This document shows, in pieces, positions 32,804 to 39,011 of a DNA stretch of 39,011 nucleotides. Within the stretch, counting starts at the first letter, position 1, and every line of letters begins with the position of its first letter. The DNA is taken from the NCBI GenBank assembly GCA_947522735.1, contig CANNTZ010000015.1, forward strand, positions 1-39,011. The letters are read 5' to 3'. The position numbers and the translations under genes are program-made. The notes under the pieces are model-generated. The model saw only the letters and a list, made by a program, of their open reading frames with translations. It had not been told where the DNA came from and did no database searches. This DNA comes from an uncultured Oscillospiraceae bacterium (lineage in GTDB: Bacteria; Bacillota; Clostridia; Oscillospirales; Ruminococcaceae).

Positions 32804-33710
32804 TATGCTGGCGGCGGTCATATGCGCGGCGCTGGCACTGGCGCTTTCAGCGTGCATGTATCATTTCGGAGACGGTCTGGGCAGCGGCTCTGGAGATATC
32901 GGCGCGGGTCAAGCGTCGGAGAGCTCCTCGGCGGAGGACTCGGGGCCTGTTGAGAGCGCCGGGGAAGGCTCCGAGGCGCAGGAAAGCTCCGCTCCGGAGG
33001 AGAGCTCGCAGCAGGAGCAGCCGTCCGGGGAATCCGGACAGGAGGGCTCGGAGGCAGAGGAGCAGTCAAGGCAGGAGGAGGCCTCCGGGCCAGCCGAAGG
33101 CTCTCAGGAGGAAAGCTCCCGGACGCCGGAGCAAGCCGTTGACGGCGAGCTTATCGGCACGACCTCAAAGGGCTACGACATTGTCGTCAAGGATGGCATA
33201 ACCTATGTCGGCGGCATACTTATCGCGAACAAAACCTACCCGCTCCCCAAGGACTACGGACCCGGCTTTACCGGAGGCACCTATAAGGCGTTCCAAGTGA
33301 TGCAGGCGGACGCGGCGAAGGAGGGCGTGAGGCTTGAGATAATCTCCGGCTTCCGCAGCTATGAGCAGCAGCAGCGAACCTATCAGAGCTGGGTGAATAC
33401 CTACGGACAGGAATACGCCGACACCATCTCGGCGAGGCCGGGCCATTCCGAGCACCAGTCCGGCTTGGCTATGGATCTCAACTCCCTAAAATTCTCCTTT
33501 GCAGACACAAAGGAGGGCAAGTGGCTTGCCGAAAATTGCTGGAAATACGGCTTTATCATACGCTACTCCAAGGACAAGGAGGATGTGACCGGCTACAAAT
33601 ACGAGCCGTGGCACGTGCGTTATCTTGGCAAGGAGACGGCGAAGGAGGTTTACGACAGCGGGCTTTGTCTTGAGGAATATCTTGGCATCGACTCGGAGTA
33701 CAAGGACTGA
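32775..33710 (+). CDS. VanY-type D-Ala-D-Ala carboxypeptidase lipoprotein
   Basis: Zinc carboxypeptidase of family M15B expected to remove the terminal D-Ala from peptidoglycan stem peptides outside the cell. With the ATG at 32775 (AGGTG upstream) the protein is 311 residues; a GTG at 32766 and an ATG at 32784 are alternatives. Signal peptide and lipobox LSAC (Cys27) anchor it. A low-complexity linker rich in Ser, Glu, Gln and Gly (about 37-122) spans the wall. The enzyme domain has SGFRSYEQQQ, RPGHSEHQSGLAMDL (zinc His and Asp) and the EPWHVRYLG zinc His. Single homeostatic copy, so housekeeping wall trimming is more likely than vancomycin resistance. Overlaps the end of plsY. Confidence 0.88.
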   Translation: MRTMKTVRNSMLAAVICAALALALSACMYHFGDGLGSGSGDIGAGQASESSSAEDSGPVESAGEGSEAQESSAPEESSQQEQPSGESGQEGSEAEEQSRQEEASGPAEGSQEESSRTPEQAVDGELIGTTSKGYDIVVKDGITYVGGILIANKTYPLPKDYGPGFTGGTYKAFQVMQADAAKEGVRLEIISGFRSYEQQQRTYQSWVNTYGQEYADTISARPGHSEHQSGLAMDLNSLKFSFADTKEGKWLAENCWKYGFIIRYSKDKEDVTGYKYEPWHVRYLGKETAKEVYDSGLCLEEYLGIDSEYKD

Positions 33711-33798
33711 GCGTTGGACTTGTCCATCGCGCTGCGGGCTGCGTGAAGCTCCTGAGGCTGTATTCGCAAAACGTGAAAACCGTCCGAAAAACGAAAAG

Positions 33799-33822
33799 AG
33801 AGCAACCCCGAGGGGCTGCTCT
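33799..33822. terminator. Bidirectional terminator between the VanY-type gene and rpmB
   Basis: AGAGCA-A-CCCC (33799-33809), loop GA, GGGG-C-TGCTCT (33812-33822): a ten-pair stem with one A-C mismatch. Rightward it is followed by TTCTCTTGTTTTATT; leftward by CTTTTCGTTTTTC. It can serve both converging genes. Confidence 0.85.
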
Positions 33823-33855
33823 TTCTCTTGTTTTATTGGTACGGGAAGAGTCAAC

Positions 33856-34044
33856 TCAGATAGCGCGAACAACCTTGTTGGAACGAAGGCAGCGCGAGCA
33901 GACGTTGATGTGACAGGGAGTACCGTTGACGATCGCTTTTACGCGACGAACATTAGGCTTCCAGGTTCTGTTGGAACGTCTGTGAGAGTGAGAGACCTTT
34001 ATACCAAAGGTAACGCCTTTACCGCAAATTTCGCATTTAGCCAT
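33856..34044 (-). CDS. rpmB: Ribosomal protein bL28
   Basis: A 62-residue large-subunit protein. Start at the ATG at 34044 with AAGGAGG 8 bases upstream (MAKCEICGKGVTFGIKVSH); the frame is open further upstream but without homology. It retains the two CxxC pairs (CEIC and CSRC), so it is the zinc-ribbon C+ form, like bL32 in this window. Monocistronic with its own promoter and terminator. Confidence 0.95.
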   Translation of the reverse strand: MAKCEICGKGVTFGIKVSHSHRRSNRTWKPNVRRVKAIVNGTPCHINVCSRCLRSNKVVRAI

Positions 34045-34081
34045 AGTTGCACCTCCTTCGGCAATCGAACATAACAAAGAT

Positions 34082-34110
34082 ATTTTAGCAGATATCGCGA
34101 AGAAATGCAA
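34082..34110 (-). promoter_or_regulatory. Promoter of rpmB
   Basis: Leftward TTGCAT (34110-34105), 17-base spacer, TAAAAT (34087-34082) with an extended -10 TG one base before it. Start near 34075, about 30 bases before the ribosome start. Confidence 0.8.
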
Positions 34111-34181
34111 GTGGTTTGGAGAGTTTATTTTTGAAAATTGTAAAATTTCTTGAAAAAGATGGGTTACAGGCGGCCTGAGAC

Positions 34182-34210
34182 TTGTATTTTTCCCGCGGGA
34201 ACGGTATAAT
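34182..34210 (+). promoter_or_regulatory. Promoter of the M50-scpA-scpB-dacF region
   Basis: TTGTAT (34182-34187), 17-base spacer, perfect TATAAT (34205-34210). It is 35 bases ahead of the M50 protease ATG and the only clear promoter for this six-gene run. Confidence 0.78.
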
Positions 34211-34245
34211 ATTCATAACCTCAGACGTTGGAAAGGGTTTTGCGA

Positions 34246-34929
34246 ATGTCTTTGTTTTCGCTTGATATATCGGAGGCGCTGTATGAGATTGTCATACGGG
34301 CGGTGGTTGCGTTCACGGCGCTGCCGGTGCATGAGTTTGCGCACGGATACGTCGCGTACAGGCTTGGCGACGACACCGCGAAGCGTATGGGACGGCTCAC
34401 GCTCAACCCGTTCAGGCACTTTGATCCGCTTGGCACCACGGCGATGATACTCATAGGGTTCGGATGGGCGCGGCCGGTGCCGATAAATGCCTCGCGCTTC
34501 AAGCACCCGAAGTACGGCATGGCGCTCTCGGCGCTGGCGGGGCCTGCCGCGAACTTTCTGCTGGCGCTTTTGCTGATGATATTATATAAGGGCGCCTTCG
34601 CAATCGCTGCGGTGCACCCGAAAGCCGTGGCGGCCATGACCGTCGCGGTGAACATTCTGGCGGTGATGATAAGCATCAATGTGGCGCTTGCGGTGTTCAA
34701 TCTTTTGCCGGTGCCGCCGCTCGACGGCTCGCGGGTGGCGTCGATGTTCCTGCCGGAAAAATGGTACTTCGGGCTGATGAGGTTCGAGCGCGTGATTTTT
34801 ATCGCGCTGATAATCGTGATGTACCTCGGACTGCTGGACAAGCCGCTCGCCGCGGCGCGGATATGGATGTTCAGGGCGCTGGACTGGCTGACGCTTCCGG
34901 TGGATCTTGTTTTGGGGCTAAGGGTCTGA
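34246..34929 (+). CDS. M50-family membrane zinc metalloprotease
   Basis: Site-2-protease-like intramembrane protease. The ATG at 34246 (AAAGG upstream) is used, giving 227 residues; an in-frame TTG lies at 34228. Zinc motif HEFAH at 29-33 in a hydrophobic stretch, NPFRHFDPLGT after it, and a second conserved segment NLLPVPPLDGS near the C-terminal end; four to five membrane spans. This short, domain-poor type lies upstream of scpA in many Clostridia; its substrate is not known, so I give no symbol. Ten bases separate it from scpA. Confidence 0.88.
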   Translation: MSLFSLDISEALYEIVIRAVVAFTALPVHEFAHGYVAYRLGDDTAKRMGRLTLNPFRHFDPLGTTAMILIGFGWARPVPINASRFKHPKYGMALSALAGPAANFLLALLLMILYKGAFAIAAVHPKAVAAMTVAVNILAVMISINVALAVFNLLPVPPLDGSRVASMFLPEKWYFGLMRFERVIFIALIIVMYLGLLDKPLAAARIWMFRALDWLTLPVDLVLGLRV

Positions 34930-34938
34930 GGAGCGGAG

Positions 34939-35733
34939 ATGGAGCTTAACTTTAAAACGGCGGATTACGAGGGTCCGCTCGACCTGCTGCTGACGCTGAT
35001 AGCGCGGCATAAGATAGACATACTCGACATAAACATCACCGAGCTGCTCTCGCAATATCTGGCGGAGATAGGGAACCTCGACGCCGCCGACATGGAGACG
35101 GCGAGCAGCTTTCTCGAAATGGCGTCGAGGCTGGTATACATAAAGACCGTGTCGCTGCTGCCAAAGCACGAGGAGGAGACGCAGCAGCTCAAAAGCGAGC
35201 TTAGCGGACAGTTGTTGGAGTATCAGCTCTGCAAGGAGGTCGCGGCGATGCTTGGAAAGCTGTATATCGGCGGCGACGTGTTCGTGCGCGAGCCGCAGAA
35301 GCTGGAGGGCGCGCGGGAATACGTCGCATTTCACCCGGCTTCGGAGCTTGTGGCGGCGTATATGAGCGCGCTTGGCAAAAAGCAGCGGCGCCTGCCTCCG
35401 CCGCAGTCCGCGTTCAGCGGGATAGTCAGGCGGCGGGTGGTCTCGGTCTCGTCAAGGATAGTACACATAATGCGCAGGCTCTATGGCGAAAGCGCGGTCG
35501 CGGCCGCGTCGATAATGGACGGCTGCACCGACCGCTCGGAGCTTGTCGCAACCTTTTTGGCGGTGCTGGAGCTGATCAAGAGCGGCAGGATCGCGATAGA
35601 CGACGGCGACGTCATTCATTTGACCGGAAAGGCAGCCGATGGCATCTTCGAGCTGGAGATATCCTCCGAGGCTGACGCGGCGGAGCCGGAAAAAATCGAT
35701 GAAGAAGCTACGATAACGGAGATTTTACAGTGA
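34939..35733 (+). CDS. scpA: Chromosome segregation and condensation protein ScpA
   Basis: Kleisin subunit that bridges SMC dimers and holds the chromosome condensed during segregation. The 264-residue protein begins MELNFKTADYEGPLDLLLTLI with the typical KIDILDINITELLSQYL segment and VYIKTVSLLPKHEEE. The C-terminal winged-helix (SELVATFLAVLELIKSGR) is present. It is next to scpB and overlaps its start by four bases. Confidence 0.94.
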   Translation: MELNFKTADYEGPLDLLLTLIARHKIDILDINITELLSQYLAEIGNLDAADMETASSFLEMASRLVYIKTVSLLPKHEEETQQLKSELSGQLLEYQLCKEVAAMLGKLYIGGDVFVREPQKLEGAREYVAFHPASELVAAYMSALGKKQRRLPPPQSAFSGIVRRRVVSVSSRIVHIMRRLYGESAVAAASIMDGCTDRSELVATFLAVLELIKSGRIAIDDGDVIHLTGKAADGIFELEISSEADAAEPEKIDEEATITEILQ

Positions 35734-36353
35734 TAAATGCGGAAGAAGCATCGGCGGCAAGAGATTATATGAGCGCGATAGAGGCGATACTCTTTGCGGG
35801 AGGGGATCCTATACCTCTCGGAAGGCTGGCGGCGGTGCTCAACGTTGCTCCGGCGGATGCAAAGAGCTATGCCGAAGCGCTTGCCGGGGAATATGAGACG
35901 CAGCAACGCGGGATCCGCGTGGCGCGGCTCGGCGGCAGCTATCAGATGTGCACCTGCGAGCGATACGCCGAATATGTGAAAAAGGCTCTGGAGATACGGC
36001 GCAGCGCGACGCTCTCGCAGGCGGCGACAGAGGTGCTGGCGGTCGTTGCATATAACCAGCCGGTGACAAAGGCGTTCATCGAACAGGTGCGCGGAGTGGA
36101 CTGCTCAGGCGTCATCAACAATCTGATGGAAAAGGAGCTGATCGAGGAGGCGGGCCGCCTTGAGCTGCCCGGGCGCCCGATAGCTTACAGGACAGGCTAC
36201 AATTTCCTGCGCTGCTTTTCGCTCAGCTCCATCGACGAGCTGCCGCCGGTCGAGAGCGCGGAGGACCGGAGCGAGGACGATGAGGAACGGGACGACGGAC
36301 TCTTCGGACTGGTCGAAAGAGAGGACGCTGCGCCGGAAGGAGGCGGGACATGA
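35730..36353 (+). CDS. scpB: Chromosome segregation and condensation protein ScpB
   Basis: Two winged-helix domains that bind ScpA and complete the condensin complex. The 207 residues start at a GTG (35730) in the overlap GTGA with scpA, with GGAG 8 bases upstream; an internal ATG at 35769 is less likely. Family core: AIEAILFAGGDPI, SYQMCTCERYAEYV, LSQAATEVLAVVAYNQPVTK and the end of the second helix domain GRPIAYRTGYNFLRCF. An acidic tail follows. ATGA overlap with the next gene. Confidence 0.93.
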   Translation: MINAEEASAARDYMSAIEAILFAGGDPIPLGRLAAVLNVAPADAKSYAEALAGEYETQQRGIRVARLGGSYQMCTCERYAEYVKKALEIRRSATLSQAATEVLAVVAYNQPVTKAFIEQVRGVDCSGVINNLMEKELIEEAGRLELPGRPIAYRTGYNFLRCFSLSSIDELPPVESAEDRSEDDEERDDGLFGLVEREDAAPEGGGT

Positions 36354-37012
36354 CGGGATGGATCGTTGCCGGAGGAATATTGCTGCTTCTGGCGCTGCTG
36401 CTGTGTGCGCCGGTCTGCGCGAATATCGTCTACGACGGTGAATTTACGGCGGACGTCTCGTATATTTTTCTGAAATTCCGGGTGTTCCCGGCAAAGCCGA
36501 AGGACGAGACGAAAAAAAAGAAAAAGCCGAAAGAGACGAAAAAAAAGGAGCCGGAGGAGAAAGAGACGCTCGGCGAGAAGCTGGAAAAGCTCCAAAAGAC
36601 CGTCGAATCGGTGAAGGAGCTGATGGCCGCGGCAAAGGGGCCGCTCAGGCTGCTGCTTAAAAGCATAGCGCTGTTCCGGCTGGAGCTGCGGATCGTGATA
36701 GCGGGCGAGGACGCGGCAAAGACCGGCGAGAGCTACGGGAAGCTCTGCGCCGTGACGTATCCGCTGGCGGAGCAGCTCAGGCGCATAAAGCGTCCGTGGC
36801 ATGAGGACATTTCCATATGTCCGGACTTCATCCGACAGGACAGCTCCGTCAATGCGCGGGCAAAGCTGGGGATAATGCCGGTATCGGTTATCGCGGCTGT
36901 GATAGCTTTCGCATTCAGCTATATCGGGGTAAGCATTAAAGGCAACATACAAAAAACAACGGCGCGCCGCAATGCGGCTCTGAAACGCCGTACACAGGAG
37001 GAACAGACATGA
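36350..37012 (+). CDS. DUF2953-family membrane protein
   Basis: A 220-residue protein with an N-terminal membrane segment (about 5-26), a highly charged loop of Lys, Glu and Pro (about 46-78, including long runs of Lys), an alpha/beta core with RLELRIVIAGEDAAKTG, and a second hydrophobic stretch (about 175-195) before a basic C-terminus. This pattern is DUF2953, usually found near gerW in Clostridia and Bacilli, where the ytfI gene sits next to ytfJ. The coding start is the ATG in the ATGA overlap with scpB. Function not established; a spore or envelope role is a guess from position. Confidence 0.82.
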   Translation: MTGWIVAGGILLLLALLLCAPVCANIVYDGEFTADVSYIFLKFRVFPAKPKDETKKKKKPKETKKKEPEEKETLGEKLEKLQKTVESVKELMAAAKGPLRLLLKSIALFRLELRIVIAGEDAAKTGESYGKLCAVTYPLAEQLRRIKRPWHEDISICPDFIRQDSSVNARAKLGIMPVSVIAAVIAFAFSYIGVSIKGNIQKTTARRNAALKRRTQEEQT

Positions 37013-37434
37013 GCGAAAAGAATGTGGGAAATATGATCGACGTATCGCTGAAAAATCTCAAGGGGCTTGCGGACTCCAATACCGTTATCGGCGACCCGAT
37101 AGCGCTTCCGAACGGCGTGACGGTGGTTCCGGTATCGAAGATGTCTTTCGGCTTCGGATCGGGCGGCTCCGACCTGCCCACCAAAAACGCCGGAAACAGC
37201 GAGCTGTTCGGCGGAGGAGTGGGCGGAGGCGTGACTGTCCAGCCGCTTGCATTCATCGTGACCTCCGGCAATGATGTGAAGATCATGGAGCTGCCCACCA
37301 GCAACAACGCGGGCGACCGGGTAATCAACATGGTTCCGGGCATAATCGATAAGATCAGCGCTTTTATCGACAAAAAGAAGAAGGAAAAGGAAGGCGGCGA
37401 GGAAGAGGCCGTCGATGCCGCCGAGGAAAAATAA
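37009..37434 (+). CDS. gerW: GerW-family sporulation protein (YtfJ)
   Basis: Spore germination protein family GerW, formerly YtfJ. The 141 residues have the core NTVIGDPIALPNGVTVVPVSKMSFGFGSGGSD (about 24-55) and GGGVGGGVTVQPLAFIVTSG (about 67-85), both diagnostic. The C-terminus is charged (DKKKKEKEGGEEE). Overlaps the DUF2953 gene by ATGA, matching the usual adjacent ytfI-ytfJ pair. It supports a spore-forming ancestry. Confidence 0.92.
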   Translation: MSEKNVGNMIDVSLKNLKGLADSNTVIGDPIALPNGVTVVPVSKMSFGFGSGGSDLPTKNAGNSELFGGGVGGGVTVQPLAFIVTSGNDVKIMELPTSNNAGDRVINMVPGIIDKISAFIDKKKKEKEGGEEEAVDAAEEK

Positions 37435-37498
37435 ACGCGGCATAACCGCTGCGCCGTCCGCATAGATTTGGTTATCGAGATCGTGGCGGGTGGTACGT

Positions 37499-38593
37499 AT
37501 GTTGAGTTCACATGGCGGAAAGGCGCTTGCGCTAATGCTGGCGGCGGTGCTGACGCTGCTTCCGGTGTGTTTTGGTGTTGTCTGCGAGGGGGCGGTCATG
37601 CCGTCGGTGCAGGCGAAGGCGTTTATCGTGACGGACGCCGCGAACGGCAGAGTGTTGTTTGCACGGAACGCCGACGAGCGGCTGCCTGTGGCGAGCACGA
37701 CAAAAATAATGACGGCGCTGATAACGCTGGAGCAGCCGGGGCTGGACGAGAAATTTACTGCGGACGAAGCGGCGCTGCACGTTGAGGGGAGCTCTATGGG
37801 GCTGCGCGTCGGCGACACGGTGACGCTGCGCGCGCTCGCCGCAGGAATGCTCGCCGCCTCCGGCAACGACGCTGCGAACGCCGCGGCGGTGAGGATAGCC
37901 GGAGGCATCCCGGATTTTGTGGCGCTGATGAACAGGCGCGCGCAGGAGCTGGGGCTTTACGGCACGCATTTTGCAAATCCCTCCGGGCTTGACGCCGAGG
38001 ATCACTATTCCACTGCGAGCGATCTCGCCGTTCTGACGCGCGAGGCACTCAAAAATTCGGATTTTGCGGCGATGTGCGCACAAAAACGTGTGGAGGCCGA
38101 GTTTGGCTCGCCTCCGTATATACGTGCGCTCAAAAACCACAACAAGCTGCTGGAGCTTTACGACGGCGCGATCGGCGTCAAGACCGGCTACACCAAAAAG
38201 GCGGGCAGGTGTCTTGTCTCGGCGGCGGAACGGGACGGAGTCACGCTGATTTGCGTGACTCTCGGCTGTCCGGACGACTGGAACGCACACATGGCCGTTT
38301 ACGACTGCTGTTTTGCGGCGTTCAGCGCGCATAAGCTGACGGCGCTGCTGCCGGAGGTGTATGCTCCGGTGACAGGTGCGGAGACGGGTCAACTGCGGCT
38401 GCGGGCGTCCGAAGGTGTGTGTGCAGCGCTGACCGACGAGGAATATTCACGTGTGACGGTGCGCGTCTATGCTGCTAAATTTTTATTTGCACCGGTTAAA
38501 AAGGGCTATCTTGCCGGATATGCAATATTTTTGCTGGACGGCATGGAGGTTGGCAGAGTGGGACTCGAAGTCCCCGACTCCTACGCCGGGTAA
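37499..38593 (+). CDS. dacF: DacF-type D-alanyl-D-alanine carboxypeptidase
   Basis: Serine peptidase of family S11 that trims D-Ala from peptidoglycan, with the DacF type acting in spore cortex formation. The ATG at 37499 (GGTGG upstream) gives 364 residues; a GTG at 37490 is the alternative. A signal peptide (about 1-40) is followed by the active-site boxes STTK (66-69), SGND (121-124) and KTGYTK (228-233). The C-terminal 130 residues fit the usual domain. It ends 65 bases downstream from gerW and is the last gene in the window. Spore specificity is inferred from gene context. Confidence 0.9.
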   Translation: MLSSHGGKALALMLAAVLTLLPVCFGVVCEGAVMPSVQAKAFIVTDAANGRVLFARNADERLPVASTTKIMTALITLEQPGLDEKFTADEAALHVEGSSMGLRVGDTVTLRALAAGMLAASGNDAANAAAVRIAGGIPDFVALMNRRAQELGLYGTHFANPSGLDAEDHYSTASDLAVLTREALKNSDFAAMCAQKRVEAEFGSPPYIRALKNHNKLLELYDGAIGVKTGYTKKAGRCLVSAAERDGVTLICVTLGCPDDWNAHMAVYDCCFAAFSAHKLTALLPEVYAPVTGAETGQLRLRASEGVCAALTDEEYSRVTVRVYAAKFLFAPVKKGYLAGYAIFLLDGMEVGRVGLEVPDSYAG

Positions 38594-38608
38594 TGCTCGG
38601 TTATAAGT

Positions 38609-38664
38609 CCGCGGTTCGCGCCAAAGGCGCTTACGTTATCGAGTGCGCTGGCTGGCTCGCGCGG
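38609..38664 (+). repeat. 56 bp direct repeat, copy 1
   Basis: Starts CCGCGGTTCGCGCCAAAGG and ends GGCTCGCGCGG. Copy 2 begins at 38806 and differs at two positions; a partly similar 13-base flank precedes both. Confidence 0.9.
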
Positions 38665-38692
38665 CGAAAGGTAGAATCACTTTCGCGCCGCG
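38660..38692. repeat. Inverted repeat overlapping the end of copy 1
   Basis: CGCGGC-GAAAG (38660-38670) and CTTTC-GC-GCCGCG (38680-38692), a nine-base loop and a two-base bulge. Not followed by a U run. Confidence 0.7.
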
Positions 38693-38762
38693 GGGATGAA
38701 CGCTGCGCAACAGCAAACGTAAGAAACCGTCGCTTGCGCCGGTTTCGCCCGCGGATATGCCA

Positions 38763-38777
38763 GCGGGCGCTGCCCGC
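38763..38777. repeat. Perfect hairpin GCGGGC-GCT-GCCCGC
   Basis: Six-pair perfect stem with three-base loop, six bases upstream of a second such hairpin. Confidence 0.75.
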
Positions 38778-38782
38778 CGCGG

Positions 38783-38797
38783 CCGGGCAATGCCCGG
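38783..38797. repeat. Perfect hairpin CCGGGC-AAT-GCCCGG
   Basis: Six-pair perfect stem with three-base loop, just before direct-repeat copy 2. Confidence 0.75.
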
Positions 38798-38805
38798 TGA
38801 TATAG

Positions 38806-38861
38806 CCGCGGTTCGCGCCAAAGGCGCTTACGCTATCGAGTGCGCTGACTGGCTCGCGCGG
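38806..38861 (+). repeat. 56 bp direct repeat, copy 2
   Basis: Same as copy 1 (38609-38664) except T to C and G to A changes; start-to-start distance 197 bases, gap 141 bases. Two copies with a long, unlike spacer do not look like CRISPR. Confidence 0.9.
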
Positions 38862-38963
38862 AGTTGAGTGGTTCTATCTTTTCTTATAGTTGGCTTTGTT
38901 TTTCGCCTATCGGCGAGGATAAACTGCCCTTTGACGCTGGCTTGCGCTCATGCCGCGCGGGCA

Positions 38964-38991
38964 CTTACTTTCGTTTTGCGACGAAAGTAAG
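38964..38991. repeat. 11-bp perfect inverted repeat
   Basis: CTTACTTTCGT (38964-38974) and ACGAAAGTAAG (38981-38991) around a six-base loop TTTGCG, then CAAAGGCGCACCAAAG. Palindromes of this general kind recur as intergenic repeats in many bacterial genomes, which I recall only generally. Confidence 0.8.
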
Positions 38992-39011
38992 CAAAGGCGC
39001 ACCAAAGAGAG

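Larger units (their letters stand above)
38594..39011. other. Non-coding stretch of repeats and hairpins
   Basis: No credible gene in 418 bases. It contains a 56 bp direct repeat in two copies, a long imperfect inverted repeat, two perfect 6-bp-stem hairpins and, near the right edge, an 11-bp perfect inverted repeat. The segment continues past the window, so its full extent is unknown. Confidence 0.75.

Noticed and set aside
32775..33710. Vancomycin-resistance locus
   Set aside because: The VanY-type enzyme stands alone with plsY and der, without vanH, vanA, vanX or two-component genes, so ordinary wall trimming is more likely.
38609..38861. CRISPR-like direct repeats
   Set aside because: Only two copies, 141-base gap and no cas genes.

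Overview
This 39 kb window is a GC-rich, almost fully coding piece of a Clostridia (Firmicutes) chromosome. The yicC-remA-gmk-rpoZ-priA-def-fmt-rsmB-rlmN-stp-prkC-rsgA run, the spore-linked genes gerW and a dacF-type carboxypeptidase, the DUF512-der-plsY block and a diaminopimelate dehydrogenase together point to a spore-forming or spore-ancestral clostridium. The high GC and gene content fit an Oscillospirales-like gut lineage, but that placement is an inference. No tRNA, rRNA, phage, insertion sequence or CRISPR array was recognised.

Layout. (1) 1-3460, minus strand: purine genes purB, purA and guaA (guaA runs off the window), with a strong promoter and an attenuator-like hairpin in the purB leader. 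(2) 3778-17731, plus strand: one long housekeeping operon from a consensus promoter, covering RNA turnover (yicC), matrix or osmotic regulation (remA), GMP kinase, RNA polymerase omega, replication restart, N-terminal formyl-Met handling, rRNA methylation, the PP2C/PASTA-kinase pair, ribosome assembly GTPase, RF2 and an SGNH-hydrolase-like protein. It ends at a terminator shared with the facing operon. (3) 17814-21790, minus strand: a small deoxysugar operon of PHP phosphatase, FucU-type mutarotase, rhamnulokinase and a sugar-binding lipoprotein, with no permease in view. (4) 21800-22540: a gene-poor island with a 30-residue membrane miniprotein that has its own promoter and downstream terminator, and, on the other strand, a perfectly spaced promoter firing into a 250-base hairpin-rich stretch that looks like an unassigned non-coding RNA. 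(5) 22562-25905, minus strand: GHMP kinase, nucleotidyltransferase and phosphohexomutase, a compact set suited to making a nucleotide sugar. (6) 25986-30713, plus strand: DUF4349 lipoprotein, diaminopimelate dehydrogenase, yceD-rpmF, then a DUF512 radical-SAM-like protein. (7) 30763-33710: der, plsY and a VanY-type lipoprotein, facing rpmB on the minus strand across a shared terminator. (8) 34182-38593, plus strand: M50 protease, scpA, scpB, DUF2953, gerW and dacF, partly in ATGA/GTGA-coupled overlaps. (9) 38594-39011: non-coding, with a 56 bp direct repeat and several perfect hairpins.

Most genes are ordinary core functions. The parts most worth a second look are the 21.8-22.5 kb island (miniprotein and candidate RNA), the NDP-sugar cassette next to the incomplete deoxysugar operon, the purB leader hairpin and the terminal repeat cluster. 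I found no clear defence, mobile or biosynthetic system.
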